64,000 nt of DNA, taken from Dictyoglomus sp. GTDB lineage: Bacteria; Dictyoglomota; Dictyoglomia; Dictyoglomales; Dictyoglomaceae. Of this stretch, positions 44,023-51,803 are shown piece after piece. The notes beneath the pieces are model-generated. The model was given only the letters and a program-made list of their open reading frames with translations, ran no database searches and had not been told where the DNA came from. The stretch covers positions 150,366-214,365 of the forward strand of contig JANXBZ010000001.1 in assembly GCA_025060475.1 (NCBI GenBank), in the 5' to 3' direction. Numbering within the stretch: position 1 is the first letter of the stretch; each line of letters opens with the position of its first letter. The position numbers and the translations under genes are program-made.

Positions 44023-44320
44023 AAAAACAAAGGCTAAGATCGGGAGTAGTAGCCATCGTAGGCAGGATTCAGAGAGGCTGGGAAAAGGTGTGAGCCAGCT
44101 ATCCTGCAGATGGTGAATGGGCCCGGGAGCTTTGGACCGAAAAGGGGTATAACCCCTGAGTAGGCTCCAACGGATGTTGCCACCGTTATCAGGGCAAAGG
44201 GTATCGGAGCAAAGAGGATCTCCCGTACCCGAAAAGAGAGAGGCAATGTTGCCTAAGTAAGGTGGCACCACGAGAATAAAAAACCTTCTCGTCCTTTAAA
44301 GGGCGAGAAGGTTTTTTATT
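44023..44320 (+). ncRNA. T-box riboswitch, tryptophan-specific
   Basis: A complete T-box leader. Stem I carries a GGGAGTAG entry, a GAGAGGCTGGGAAAAGG...GAGCCAGC distal arm and a specifier loop in which GAA is followed by TGG (44118-44120), the Trp codon. The conserved T-box AAGGTGGCACCACG lies at 44259-44272. The base after TGG in the bulge is C, which would pair with the G discriminator of tRNA-Trp. A strong intrinsic terminator follows. Uncharged tRNA-Trp should stabilise the antiterminator and switch on trpB2. Confidence 0.92.
44279..44317 (+). terminator. Regulated terminator of the T-box
   Basis: The arms AACCTTCTCG and CGAGAAGG (about 11 pairs with flanking A/T) enclose a TCCTTTAAAGGG loop region and are followed by TTTTTTATTT. 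The left arm overlaps the end of the T-box antiterminator region, as expected for a switch. Confidence 0.85.
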
Positions 44321-44350
44321 TAGATAAAATTTTAAAAGGAGGTATATCTT

Positions 44351-45706
44351 ATGGAAGTTAAAAGAAAAATTTTATTAGACGAAGAAAAAATTCCGAAGGA
44401 ATGGTACAACATTTTAGCGGATCTTCCCTTTCCTTTACCACCAGTATTACATCCTGCCACAGGAAAGCCTGTAGGTCCTGAAGATTTAGCTCCCATATTT
44501 CCCATTTCCCTTATTCAGCAGGAGGTAAGTACTGAAAGGTATATTCCTATTCCCGATGAGGTTTTAAAAATTTATAAGATGTGGAGACCTACTCCTCTTT
44601 ATAGAGCGCTAAGCCTAGAAAAGTATTTGGATACTCCTGCCCATATATACTATAAGTATGAAGGAGTAAGTCCTCCAGGAAGCCATAAACCAAATACTGC
44701 TGTAGCTCAAGCATATTTTAACAAAATAGAAGGAGTAAAAAGATTAACCACAGAAACAGGAGCAGGACAATGGGGATCTGCTCTAGCTTTTGCTTGTAAT
44801 CTTTTTGGATTAGAATGTAAAGTCTATATGGTAAAGGTAAGCTATTTCCAAAAGCCTTATAGAAGATCTCTTATGGAAACTTGGGGAGCAAAGGTTGTTC
44901 CTAGCCCAAGTCCTGATACTGAATCAGGCAGAAAGATTTTAGAGAAAGATCCAGAGTCTTTGGGATCTCTAGGAATTGCTATAAGTGAAGCGGTAGAAGA
45001 TGCAGTGAAAAGAGAGGACACAAAATACTCTTTAGGAAGCGTATTAAATCATGTTCTTTTACATCAAACAATAATTGGAGAAGAAGCTTTATTACAAATG
45101 GAAATGGCAGGGGAATTCCCTGATGTAGTAATTGGATGTGTAGGAGGAGGAAGTAATTTCGCTGGAATTTCTTTTCCATTTTTAAGAGAGAAATTTAAAG
45201 GTAAAAAAATAAAAATCCTTGCAGTAGAACCAGAATCATGTCCGAGCCTAACAAGAGGAATCTATACTTACGATTTTGGAGATACTGCAAAAACAACTCC
45301 TCTCCTCAAAATGTATACTTTAGGACATAATTTTATACCACCAGGAATTCATGCGGGTGGTTTAAGATATCATGGAATGGCTCCTATTGTAAGTGCTCTC
45401 TATCATCATGGATATATATCTGCTGTAGCCTATCATCAATTAGATATTTTTGAATCTGCAGTAATTTTTGCAAGAACTGAAGGAATAGTCCCTGCACCCG
45501 AGTCCGCTCATGCTATTAAAGCTGTAATTGACGAGGCAAAGGATGCCAAAGAAAAGGGAGAGAAAAGAGTAATATTATTTAACCTAAGTGGACATGGCTT
45601 CTTTGATCTTTCTGCCTATGATCAATACTTCTCAGGAAAATTGGAAAATTTTGCATATCCCAGAGAAAAGGTTGAAGAAGCATTAAAAGACTTACCCAAA
45701 ATATAA
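44351..45706 (+). CDS. trpB2: Tryptophan synthase beta chain, TrpB2 type
   Basis: A PLP enzyme of 451 residues, the length of the TrpB2 class (TrpB1 is about 400). PLP lysine: [17 protein letters not shown]. Other landmarks: [20 protein letters not shown] (substrate carboxylate loop, Glu/Gln/Trp), [13 protein letters not shown] and late [14 protein letters not shown] and SGHGFFDL. It joins indole and serine to tryptophan. TrpB2 proteins lack strong coupling to TrpA and may salvage indole. There is no trpA or other trp gene here. Expression is under the Trp T-box just upstream, with an AAAAGGAGGT ribosome site. Confidence 0.9.
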   Translation: MEVKRKILLDEEKIPKEWYNILADLPFPLPPVLHPATGKPVGPEDLAPIFPISLIQQEVSTERYIPIPDEVLKIYKMWRPTPLYRALSLEKYLDTPAHIYYKYEGVSPPGSHKPNTAVAQAYFNKIEGVKRLTTETGAGQWGSALAFACNLFGLECKVYMVKVSYFQKPYRRSLMETWGAKVVPSPSPDTESGRKILEKDPESLGSLGIAISEAVEDAVKREDTKYSLGSVLNHVLLHQTIIGEEALLQMEMAGEFPDVVIGCVGGGSNFAGISFPFLREKFKGKKIKILAVEPESCPSLTRGIYTYDFGDTAKTTPLLKMYTLGHNFIPPGIHAGGLRYHGMAPIVSALYHHGYISAVAYHQLDIFESAVIFARTEGIVPAPESAHAIKAVIDEAKDAKEKGEKRVILFNLSGHGFFDLSAYDQYFSGKLENFAYPREKVEEALKDLPKI

Positions 45707-45709
45707 ATT

Positions 45710-46606
45710 TCAAAGGTGAGGAGCTATCTTTTTAAGCTCCTCACCTTTTATTGAAAGGTATAAATCACCTAATTCAATTCTTTTTATTTTTTCCTTTTCC
45801 TTAAAAGGAGTAAAAATTTTTAAAATATTATTATTAAAATCGACCATCTCTAAAATTCCAAGAGCTAAAAATTCCTCTCTTTCTCCAAAAAGTCCTACCA
45901 ATCTATTTTTTAAAATTTCTACTTTATCTTTATCAATATATTTATTTATCGAATAAATTAAAAAAGAGGGAAGATCTATTGAAATTCCTCCAAGAAAATA
46001 TCGGCAGAATTTCTTCTCTCTAAAAGCTCTCCTCTCCTCCCAAGATCTTTCCCGTGCCATCATACTCATAGGAATAATATAAAACTCTAAGGAAAATCTT
46101 TGCATAATTTTTAAGAAACTTTCCAACTCATTTTCTTTTCTTATAAATACGATATGTTCGGGTCTCAATAAAGAAAGCTTGTAATACTTCAATACTTTTC
46201 CCAATTTTCCTAAGATAAGCCCGCAAGTATTTAAAATAATTAATTCACAGCCAGAAGATTTTGCCTTATCTACTAGGTTTTTTACACCGACTAGTAGAGG
46301 TAATAGATGTCCTACAGGAGATGTAGATCCTACAAAATACCAGTCAAAGACTGAAAGTTCTTCAAAAGATTGAAAATCCCCTTCTGGAATACTCAAACTT
46401 ACTGTTGTGGGGACCCCTATCTCACTCTGACCTAAGTCACTATTTACTATACCAACTTTTAGACTATTTTTTATAGCCTCTTTAGAAAGGTAATATACAA
46501 ATGAGCTTTTTCCAACATTAGGAAGTCCTAAAACAACTACTAATCCTTTCTTCTCAATTATTCTGTCTTTAACTTTTTGCCAAGAAGCAGGAATATCTAA
46601 CATCAA
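45710..46606 (-). CDS. Clp1/Grc3-like polynucleotide 5'-kinase homologue
   Basis: A 298-residue P-loop protein of the Clp1/Nol9/Grc3 type. Walker A is VVVLGLPNVGKSSFVYYLSK, followed by IVNSDLGQSEIGVPTTVSLS (the lid/substrate Asp-Gln motif), then YFVGSTSPVGHLLPLLVGVK and LIILNTCGLILG. Eukaryal and archaeal members phosphorylate RNA or DNA 5'-OH ends; bacterial ones are little studied. It overlaps rsfS by four bases. Its last codons coincide with the trpB2 terminator hairpin on the opposite strand. Confidence 0.74.
   Translation of the reverse strand: MMLDIPASWQKVKDRIIEKKGLVVVLGLPNVGKSSFVYYLSKEAIKNSLKVGIVNSDLGQSEIGVPTTVSLSIPEGDFQSFEELSVFDWYFVGSTSPVGHLLPLLVGVKNLVDKAKSSGCELIILNTCGLILGKLGKVLKYYKLSLLRPEHIVFIRKENELESFLKIMQRFSLEFYIIPMSMMARERSWEERRAFREKKFCRYFLGGISIDLPSFLIYSINKYIDKDKVEILKNRLVGLFGEREEFLALGILEMVDFNNNILKIFTPFKEKEKIKRIELGDLYLSIKGEELKKIAPHL
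45712..45750 (+). terminator. Terminator of trpB2, inside the end of the convergent gene
   Basis: A 14-bp perfect stem, AAAGGTGAGGAGCT (45712-45725) with AGCTCCTCACCTTT (45735-45748), loop ATCTTTTTA, followed on the plus strand by TTA. The T-tract is short, but the stem is long. The same bases encode the C-terminal residues of the Clp1-like protein on the minus strand. Confidence 0.65.
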
Positions 46607-46944
46607 AATTCTGTATATTGAGGAGCATTTTTATAAAGCTCTTCAATTTTGTAAAATTCTCGAGCCTTCTGGGAAAATATATGAACAATAAAATCATTAT
46701 AATCAAGCAAAAGCCAACCACTTCCTTCTTTTCCTTCTATACCTCGAGGTCTGTATCCTAGTTTATCCATTTCTTCTTCGATCGCTCTTTGTATTGCTTT
46801 TCTTTGTGTTGGGGTCATCCCTGTACATATTATGAAAAAATCTGTTACTCCAGAAATATTAGATAAATCTAAAACTATGACATCATTTCCTTTTTTATCT
46901 AGTATTAATCGAGCAACATGAAATGCTTTTTCTTTACTGTCCAA
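46603..46944 (-). CDS. rsfS: Ribosomal silencing factor RsfS
   Basis: A 113-residue protein with the RsfS/Iojap plan: ILDKKGNDVIVLDLSNISGV, DFFIICTGMTPTQRKAI, GYRPRGIEGKEGSGWLLLDY and DFIVHIFSQKAREFY. It binds ribosomal protein uL14 and blocks subunit joining in starvation. It sits between an LCP gene and the Clp1-like gene, with a four-base overlap with the latter. Confidence 0.9.
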   Translation of the reverse strand: MDSKEKAFHVARLILDKKGNDVIVLDLSNISGVTDFFIICTGMTPTQRKAIQRAIEEEMDKLGYRPRGIEGKEGSGWLLLDYNDFIVHIFSQKAREFYKIEELYKNAPQYTEF

Positions 46945-46962
46945 AAAATTTCACCCCCAAAG

Positions 46963-47883
46963 TTATAGTTTGTTCTCTTCATTAGCAAAAACAGATTTTT
47001 TCCATTCTTTAAGTTTATTAAAATCAGGTAAAACATAACTAATTCCATTTATATTATCAGGATTTCCAGGCATCATAGTCATCCTAATATTCTGATTTTC
47101 AATATTTATAAATTTAGAGGCTAAAAATAAAGCCTCATAAAAAGAAATATTTGTTTCTATGGTAGAACCAACTAGATTTATATATTGAGGAAGATTTATT
47201 AAAGAAACCTTATCCTTCATTTGACTATATAAAGCTTTTAAAAATTTCTGTTGTCTTTCTATTCTTCCCAAATCTCCTAGAGGATCATGCCTAAACCTCA
47301 CATAACCAAGAGCTTCTTTTCCATTAAGATGATGCTTTCCAGGTTTTAGTCTTATATAGAGTTTGTCAGTTCTATCAACATAATACATTGGCTTCTCAAT
47401 TTCGATGTCTACCCCCCCAATTGCATCAATCAATTTTTCAAACTGTTGAAAATTCATTTTAGCATAATAATTTATAGAAACACCCAAAAATTCTTCCACT
47501 GTTCTTACTGCAAGATCTACACCACCGTAATGGTAGGCATGATTTATCTTATCATAACCGAATCCTGGAATTAAAACCCTCGTGTCTCTCGGAATAGAAA
47601 GAAGATCTACTTTTTTGTCTTTCAAATTAAAAGAAATAAAAATAATAGTATCACTTCTTCCTATATCTTCCTTTCTTTCATCAACACCAAAAAATAAAAA
47701 ATTTATCCTCTCCATTTTTCCTAAAACCATTTCAGTGAGTTCAATGGGATCAAGAGAAGGAAAATTTTTACTAGGGATATAATTATAGCTATTCTGAAGA
47801 TAAAAATATCCACCTATGCCTGTTATAATTACAAGCAATAGAAAAACTATTATACCAAATAGTAAAACTTTCAATTTCCTCAA
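46963..47883 (-). CDS. LytR-CpsA-Psr (LCP) family cell-envelope protein
   Basis: A 306-residue protein with one N-terminal membrane helix (LFGIIVFLLLVIITGI) and an extracytoplasmic LCP domain: NFLFFGVDERKEDIGRSDTI, LLSIPRDTRVLIPGFGYDKI, NHAYHYGGVDLAVRTVEEFL, and YVRFRHDPLGDLGRIERQQK. LCP enzymes transfer undecaprenyl-linked glycans to peptidoglycan or surface proteins. A TTG start at 47883 is supported by GGGAGGT eight bases upstream. Confidence 0.9.
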   Translation of the reverse strand: MRKLKVLLFGIIVFLLLVIITGIGGYFYLQNSYNYIPSKNFPSLDPIELTEMVLGKMERINFLFFGVDERKEDIGRSDTIIFISFNLKDKKVDLLSIPRDTRVLIPGFGYDKINHAYHYGGVDLAVRTVEEFLGVSINYYAKMNFQQFEKLIDAIGGVDIEIEKPMYYVDRTDKLYIRLKPGKHHLNGKEALGYVRFRHDPLGDLGRIERQQKFLKALYSQMKDKVSLINLPQYINLVGSTIETNISFYEALFLASKFINIENQNIRMTMMPGNPDNINGISYVLPDFNKLKEWKKSVFANEENKL

Positions 47884-47914
47884 CCTTTATTACCTCCCTT
47901 AATACATTTAAAAG

Positions 47915-47940
47915 AAGGACCCCTACAACGAGGGGTCCTT
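47915..47940 (-). terminator. Hairpin/terminator between RRM and LCP genes
   Basis: Arms AAGGACCCCT and AGGGGTCCTT form 10 perfect pairs around a six-base loop. On the minus strand CTTTT follows. As it lies after the RRM gene's own terminator, it may be an LCP leader attenuator. A TATAAT at about 47945 could start that leader. Confidence 0.55.
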
Positions 47941-47956
47941 ATATAATTATAATATT

Positions 47957-47992
47957 AAAAAGCTACTTTCCCAAATAAAATAGGAAAGTAGC
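47957..47992 (-). terminator. Terminator of RRM protein gene
   Basis: Minus strand GCTACTTTCC/GGAAAGTAGC stem of 10 pairs (47962-47971 with 47983-47992) followed by TTTTTAATATT, 18 bases after the RRM stop codon. Confidence 0.75.
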
Positions 47993-48009
47993 CAAAGTTT
48001 CAAGCATTA

Positions 48010-48288
48010 TTATGAACGAGCTCTTCTTTCTCTTGGCCTTTCTTCTCTGGGTTTTGCTTCATTAACTATTATTTTTCTTCCCTTAAAATCTGTACCATTT
48101 AAAGCACTAATCATTTTCTCTGCAGAACTATCCTCAACCTCTACAAAGCCGAAACCCCGAGACCTTCCAGTATTTTTATCGGAGATAATTCTTGCAGAAA
48201 TTACATTTCCATAGTTAGAAAAAACATTTTTTAACTCTTCTTCAGTTGTTGACCAAGGAAGATTACCTACATATAAAGTCTTACTCAT
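48010..48288 (-). CDS. RNA-binding protein, single RRM
   Basis: A 92-residue RRM protein: RNP2 LYVGNLPWSTTEEEL, RNP1 RGFGFVEVE, and a basic Arg-rich tail (REERPRERRARS). Small single-RRM proteins of this type occur in cyanobacteria and several thermophiles and bind RNA, often responding to cold. It is transcribed alone from a strong promoter through a 227-base leader that holds an intrinsic terminator, so its expression is probably regulated. GAGGTG forms the ribosome site. Confidence 0.9.
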   Translation of the reverse strand: MSKTLYVGNLPWSTTEEELKNVFSNYGNVISARIISDKNTGRSRGFGFVEVEDSSAEKMISALNGTDFKGRKIIVNEAKPREERPRERRARS

Positions 48289-48515
48289 CTTTCACCTCAG
48301 GAAAATTTTTTAAAATTTGAGAGCTTTTAAGGAAAAACTCCCAGAAACCTTAAAAGTAAATCTCTTGGAAAAACTAAAATGGTACCTCGGTAAACTTCAC
48401 CTCTCTTTCTTTGAAAAATAAAAAACCTAAGATTCCTAAATTTTCAGAAATCTTAGGTTTTTTGCACAAAAATTTTACCTTAAAAAAATAGAAACTTCCG
48501 ACCATCTTAAACTTT
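48289..48515 (-). promoter_or_regulatory. Structured 5' leader of RRM gene with internal attenuator
   Basis: The minus-strand transcript would start near 48515 and be about 227 bases long before the ATG. It contains an early intrinsic terminator (48420-48463) and a second perfect 9-bp hairpin, CTTTTAAGG/CCTTAAAAG (48324-48332 with 48348-48356), just upstream of the ribosome site. The arrangement suggests autoregulation or cold control by attenuation. No known riboswitch class was recognised. Confidence 0.5.
48420..48463 (-). terminator. Attenuator-type terminator in RRM leader
   Basis: Arms AAAAAACCTAAGATT and AATCTTAGGTTTTTT pair perfectly over 15 bases with a 14-base loop. U-runs follow on both strands. 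On the minus strand it sits about 50 bases after the predicted transcript start and about 130 bases before the RRM start codon. Confidence 0.65.
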
Positions 48516-48521
48516 AAGGAA

Positions 48522-48550
48522 ATTTTAGCATGATTTAATTTTATTGTCAA
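48522..48550 (-). promoter_or_regulatory. Promoter of RRM gene
   Basis: Minus strand TTGACA (48545-48550), a 17-base spacer, TAAAAT (48522-48527). The -35 overlaps that of the divergent DUF4139 promoter. Confidence 0.65.
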
Positions 48551-48573
48551 AAAAAAGCTTAAGGATTTATACT
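48544..48573 (+). promoter_or_regulatory. Promoter of DUF4139 gene
   Basis: Plus strand TTGTCA (48544-48549), an 18-base spacer, TATACT (48568-48573), 29 bases before the ATG. The -35 hexamer overlaps the RRM promoter's -35 on the other strand, so the two divergent promoters may compete. Confidence 0.45.
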
Positions 48574-48602
48574 ATGTTATATTTTAATGGAGGTGATTAA
48601 AT

Positions 48603-49712
48603 ATGAAAAAATTATTAGTTATCCTTTTCCTTTTAAGTATCTCCTTGGCAAATACAAATTTAGTCATCTATTCTAAAAATTTTGCTCTTATTTCCTTGGA
48701 AAAAATAGTAGAATTAAAACAAGGTATAAACTATGTTCCTTTAGATGAAATACCTGGAGATATTTCTCTTTCTTCGGTTTATATTACATCCCAGAAGGGA
48801 AGTATTATTAAGGAGATTATCTATCCCAACTGGGCTTTATGGATTATCTCAGAAAAAAGCATAAATGAAACTCTCAATATATTTTATTTTCTTCCTAATA
48901 TCTCTTGGAGTTGTGAACATTTTATATTGGTAGATGAAAAATCAATCCTTAATTTTAATAGCAGAATAATTGTTCAAAACAATTCAAATAATAATTTTAA
49001 GAACATAAAGCTATCTCTTCTTGCAGGAGAGCCACAAGTAATAGAGTCTGTACCCACAAGAACTTTTCTCAAAGCAGAAATTGCTGAAGGAGTTTCCCCA
49101 GAAGAAATTATTGAAAGTAAGGGAGAATACAAAATCTTTTCCTATAAAGAACCTGTAAGTATTCTTGCTAAGCAACATAAATTATTACCTTGGCTTGATA
49201 ATAAGAATGTGATTGCAGAAAAAATTTATTTTTATGATTATCAAAGAGATATAAATGGGGTATTTATTGAATGGAGATTTGAAAATTCTAGAGATAAAGG
49301 ACTAGGAGTTCCTATACCCTCAGGTAAAATAAGAATATTTTTGAAGGATAAAGATAGAATTGTATTTTTAGGTGAATCAATTTTAAAGGATATAGCAGAA
49401 GGTGAAAAATTTACTGTATTACAAGGTAAAGCCTTTGATATAAAAGGAGAAAGGAAGATATTGGAAAGCAAGGAATATACCGAAGCTAAAAACATTATCA
49501 GAGAAAGAAAAATACAAGTGATAATAAGAAATTCTAAGGAGGAAAAAGTTAAAGTAGAAGTAAAAGAATATCTAGAAGGCGACTGGCAAGTTATCTCATC
49601 TTCTTTACCCTTTGAAAAAATCGATGCCAATAATATAAAATTTATATTAGATGTTAGCCCTAAAAAGGAAGCAATTTTAGTATATTCTTATAGAACAAGA
49701 CTTCCAAGATAA
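48603..49712 (+). CDS. DUF4139-like secreted protein
   Basis: A 369-residue exported protein. Signal peptide KKLLVILFLLSISLANT, then a beta-rich N-terminal domain (LVIYSKNFALISLEKIVELK) and a DUF4139-like C-terminal half (IFLKDKDRIVFLGE, YTEAKNIIRERKIQVIIRNS, EYLEGDWQVIS and VLVYSYRTRLPR at the end). The function of this family is unknown; members are surface or periplasmic proteins in many lineages. GGAGGTG lies eight bases before the ATG. Confidence 0.74.
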   Translation: MKKLLVILFLLSISLANTNLVIYSKNFALISLEKIVELKQGINYVPLDEIPGDISLSSVYITSQKGSIIKEIIYPNWALWIISEKSINETLNIFYFLPNISWSCEHFILVDEKSILNFNSRIIVQNNSNNNFKNIKLSLLAGEPQVIESVPTRTFLKAEIAEGVSPEEIIESKGEYKIFSYKEPVSILAKQHKLLPWLDNKNVIAEKIYFYDYQRDINGVFIEWRFENSRDKGLGVPIPSGKIRIFLKDKDRIVFLGESILKDIAEGEKFTVLQGKAFDIKGERKILESKEYTEAKNIIRERKIQVIIRNSKEEKVKVEVKEYLEGDWQVISSSLPFEKIDANNIKFILDVSPKKEAILVYSYRTRLPR

Positions 49713-49816
49713 TTATTTCTAGAAAGAAAATCAAAAATATATAATAACATGAAGAATCGAGATGGAAGGCTCATATTTCAGTTCTATTTACTCTACAAAA
49801 AGAATATTTGGCATAA

Positions 49817-49971
49817 TTAAAAAATTTCAGGAATAAGTTTCTTATTTCCAATGATTACCGAATAAAAACTTCTTTTTTTTAACAAGTCCTTTGACTCTAG
49901 CTTCAAAGCAATTTCAGAAGTAACCTCAAAGTCTGGGGAAATTATTATTAATTCTGATATGATATAATTAA
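49817..49971 (-). pseudogene. Possible gene remnant (C-terminal fragment)
   Basis: Within the 331-base gap 49713-50043 the minus strand has an open frame of about 50 codons with coherent protein-like content (SELIIISPDFEVTSEIALKL, then SFYSVIIGNKKLIPEIF) and a TAA at 49817-49819. It has no start codon. The style recalls the end of a von Willebrand A-type domain, but this is a weak guess. It is most likely the tail of a lost gene. The rest of the gap (49713-49816) shows nothing recognisable. Confidence 0.35.
49960..49968 (+). promoter_or_regulatory. Extended -10 promoter before CapA-like gene
   Basis: TGATATAAT at 49960-49968 is a perfect extended -10 (TGnTATAAT). The predicted transcript start is near 49975, exactly where the signal-peptide reading frame of the next gene begins. 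Confidence 0.45.
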
Positions 49972-50043
49972 GCTATTATAAGAATTTTTGTAATTGTAAT
50001 TTTACTATTTACTATTTCTCTCAATTTTATCATCTCTTCTGAG

Positions 50044-51063
50044 ATGAGAGAGGGAATTTTTTTAACCTTTTCTGGAGATATTTTTCTCCAAAGACAAATC
50101 TTAAATTCCTATTATCATACAAAAAGTAAAACTTATGTTTTTTCTGAAGATATATTTGAGAATATAAAAGAGGAGATAAAAGGAGATTTATCCTGTGTAG
50201 TATTAGATACTGTCATTGCAGGAAATATTTTTACTCCATCTAGCTATCCTTTATATAATTCACCTGCAGAAATTTTAGATACTTTAAAAAAGATGGGTTT
50301 TAATTTAATAATTACTGCTAACAACCACTGTCTCGATAAGGGAGAAAGAGGATTATTTGAATCTATTAAGAATATTAAAAAAAGAAATTTACTTTATCTT
50401 GGAACAAATCTCTCTCCTGACCCTCATGAAAGAGTTATGATTTTCGAAAAAAATGGGATAAAAGTCGGAATTTTAGCGTATACTTATGGGACAAATGGGA
50501 ATTACCTTCCTAAACATAAGGAATATATGGTGAATTATATAAACTTAGAAAAAATTTCTGAGGATATAAATTTCTTAAAAAATCAAAAGACAAATTTTAT
50601 TATTATATATCTCCATTGGGGAGAAGAATATATAGAAAAACCAAAAGAATATCAAAGAATCATAGCAAAAAAGCTGATAAATTTAGGTGTAGATATGATC
50701 ATAGGCAGTCATCCTCACTGTATAGGAAGCATCGAGAAAATCAATGATAAATATTGTTTTTATTCACTAGGAAATTTTTTTGCAGATCAGTATGGGTTAA
50801 ATATTTCCAAAACAAAATTTGGATTGATATTAAGAATTAATCTTTTTAAAATTAAGGAAAGATTATCTTATAAAATAGAGGTTATCCCGATATTCATTCA
50901 TAGATGGAGAGAAAAAGGAAAATATAAATACAAAATTATTAAAGCAAGTAATATTTATAAATATAAAGATATCGATAAAAAAGATCTTTTGTACTATGAA
51001 AGTCTTAAAAAACTACTAATGAATATAAAATGGGAAAAAGAAGAATTATTACTCAAATCATAA
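50044..51063 (+). CDS. CapA/PgsA-like metallophosphatase-fold protein
   Basis: A 339-residue PGA_cap family protein. Motifs: FLTFSGDIFLQRQIL, VVLDTVIAG (where the family usually has an N-x-E), LIITANNHCLDKGERGLFES, IIYLHWGEEYIEKPKEYQ and MIIGSHPHCIGSIE, then FYSLGNFFADQYG. Relatives act in capsule or surface-polymer synthesis. The listed ATG has no ribosome site. In-frame codons 49975-50043 upstream spell a convincing signal peptide (RIFVIVILLFTISLNFIISS) but contain only ATT or ATA as possible starts. The true N-terminus may therefore be near 49975 with a rare start codon. Confidence 0.8.
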   Translation: MREGIFLTFSGDIFLQRQILNSYYHTKSKTYVFSEDIFENIKEEIKGDLSCVVLDTVIAGNIFTPSSYPLYNSPAEILDTLKKMGFNLIITANNHCLDKGERGLFESIKNIKKRNLLYLGTNLSPDPHERVMIFEKNGIKVGILAYTYGTNGNYLPKHKEYMVNYINLEKISEDINFLKNQKTNFIIIYLHWGEEYIEKPKEYQRIIAKKLINLGVDMIIGSHPHCIGSIEKINDKYCFYSLGNFFADQYGLNISKTKFGLILRINLFKIKERLSYKIEVIPIFIHRWREKGKYKYKIIKASNIYKYKDIDKKDLLYYESLKKLLMNIKWEKEELLLKS

Positions 51064-51791
51064 CTGCAATTTTTGTAAATTCGTATTATTTAGCCTTTTT
51101 TGGCAAAAATATTCCTTTACCTGTTTTTAATTGTTATGCTTGCCCTTTAGCAAGTTTCGCCTGTCCCATAGGAACTCTTCAGTATTTTTTGATAATAAAG
51201 CAATTTCCTTTTTTACTCTTAGGAATTCTAATTTTTTCGGGTATTATTTTAGGAAGATATTTTTGTGGATGGTCTTGTCCCTTCGGTACCTTACAGGATT
51301 GGCTGTATAAAATAAAAACTTTAAAAAAAATTGTGGACAACAGATTTAGCACTCTCGTTAGATGGACAGTCTTTATTGTTTTAGTAATTATTATCCCATA
51401 TATAAGCTTAGAGCCTTGGTTTTGCAAACTATGTCCTGCAGGAACCTTAGAAGCTGGAATCCCTCAAATATTAATTAAACCTCAATTAAGGAATCTGGTT
51501 GGATTTCTTTTTATTATAAAAATAATCATTTTAATATTATTCTTAATAATCAGTATTTTTATCTCAAGATTCTTTTGCAGATTTATATGCCCTTTAGGGA
51601 CTTTTCTTTCTATTTTTAATAAGCTATCTTTTTATCATTTAGAGGTTGACTCTTCCTGTCCCCAATGTGGAATGTGTAGGCAAAAGTGTCCAGTAAATAT
51701 TGAAATTTATAAGGATCCAAATTCCCTAAATTGCATAAGATGTTTAGAGTGTGCAAGTTGTGGAAAGATCAACGAAAAATTTTCTCTTTAA
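51030..51791 (+). CDS. NapH-like polytopic 4Fe-4S membrane ferredoxin
   Basis: A 253-residue membrane protein with about five helices and the NapH/CcoG-like 'FxCxxxCPxG' loops: CYACPLASFACPIGTLQ, FCGWSCPFGTLQDWLYK, FCKLCPAGTLEAG and FCRFICPLGTFLS. A C-terminal ferredoxin (CPQCGMCRQKCPVN, then CIRCLECASCG) follows. It probably moves electrons across or along the membrane. It overlaps the CapA-like gene by 34 bases. Confidence 0.85.
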   Translation: MGKRRIITQIITAIFVNSYYLAFFGKNIPLPVFNCYACPLASFACPIGTLQYFLIIKQFPFLLLGILIFSGIILGRYFCGWSCPFGTLQDWLYKIKTLKKIVDNRFSTLVRWTVFIVLVIIIPYISLEPWFCKLCPAGTLEAGIPQILIKPQLRNLVGFLFIIKIIILILFLIISIFISRFFCRFICPLGTFLSIFNKLSFYHLEVDSSCPQCGMCRQKCPVNIEIYKDPNSLNCIRCLECASCGKINEKFSL

Positions 51792-51803
51792 AGGGGTGAA
51801 ACT

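Noticed and set aside
48390..48475. T-box-like string AAAATGGTACCTCGG plus a following terminator on the plus strand
   Set aside because: It matches the T-box consensus at only about 10 of 14 positions, there is no room or evidence for Stem I or a specifier, and the strong promoter runs on the opposite strand. The hairpin is better explained as the RRM leader attenuator.
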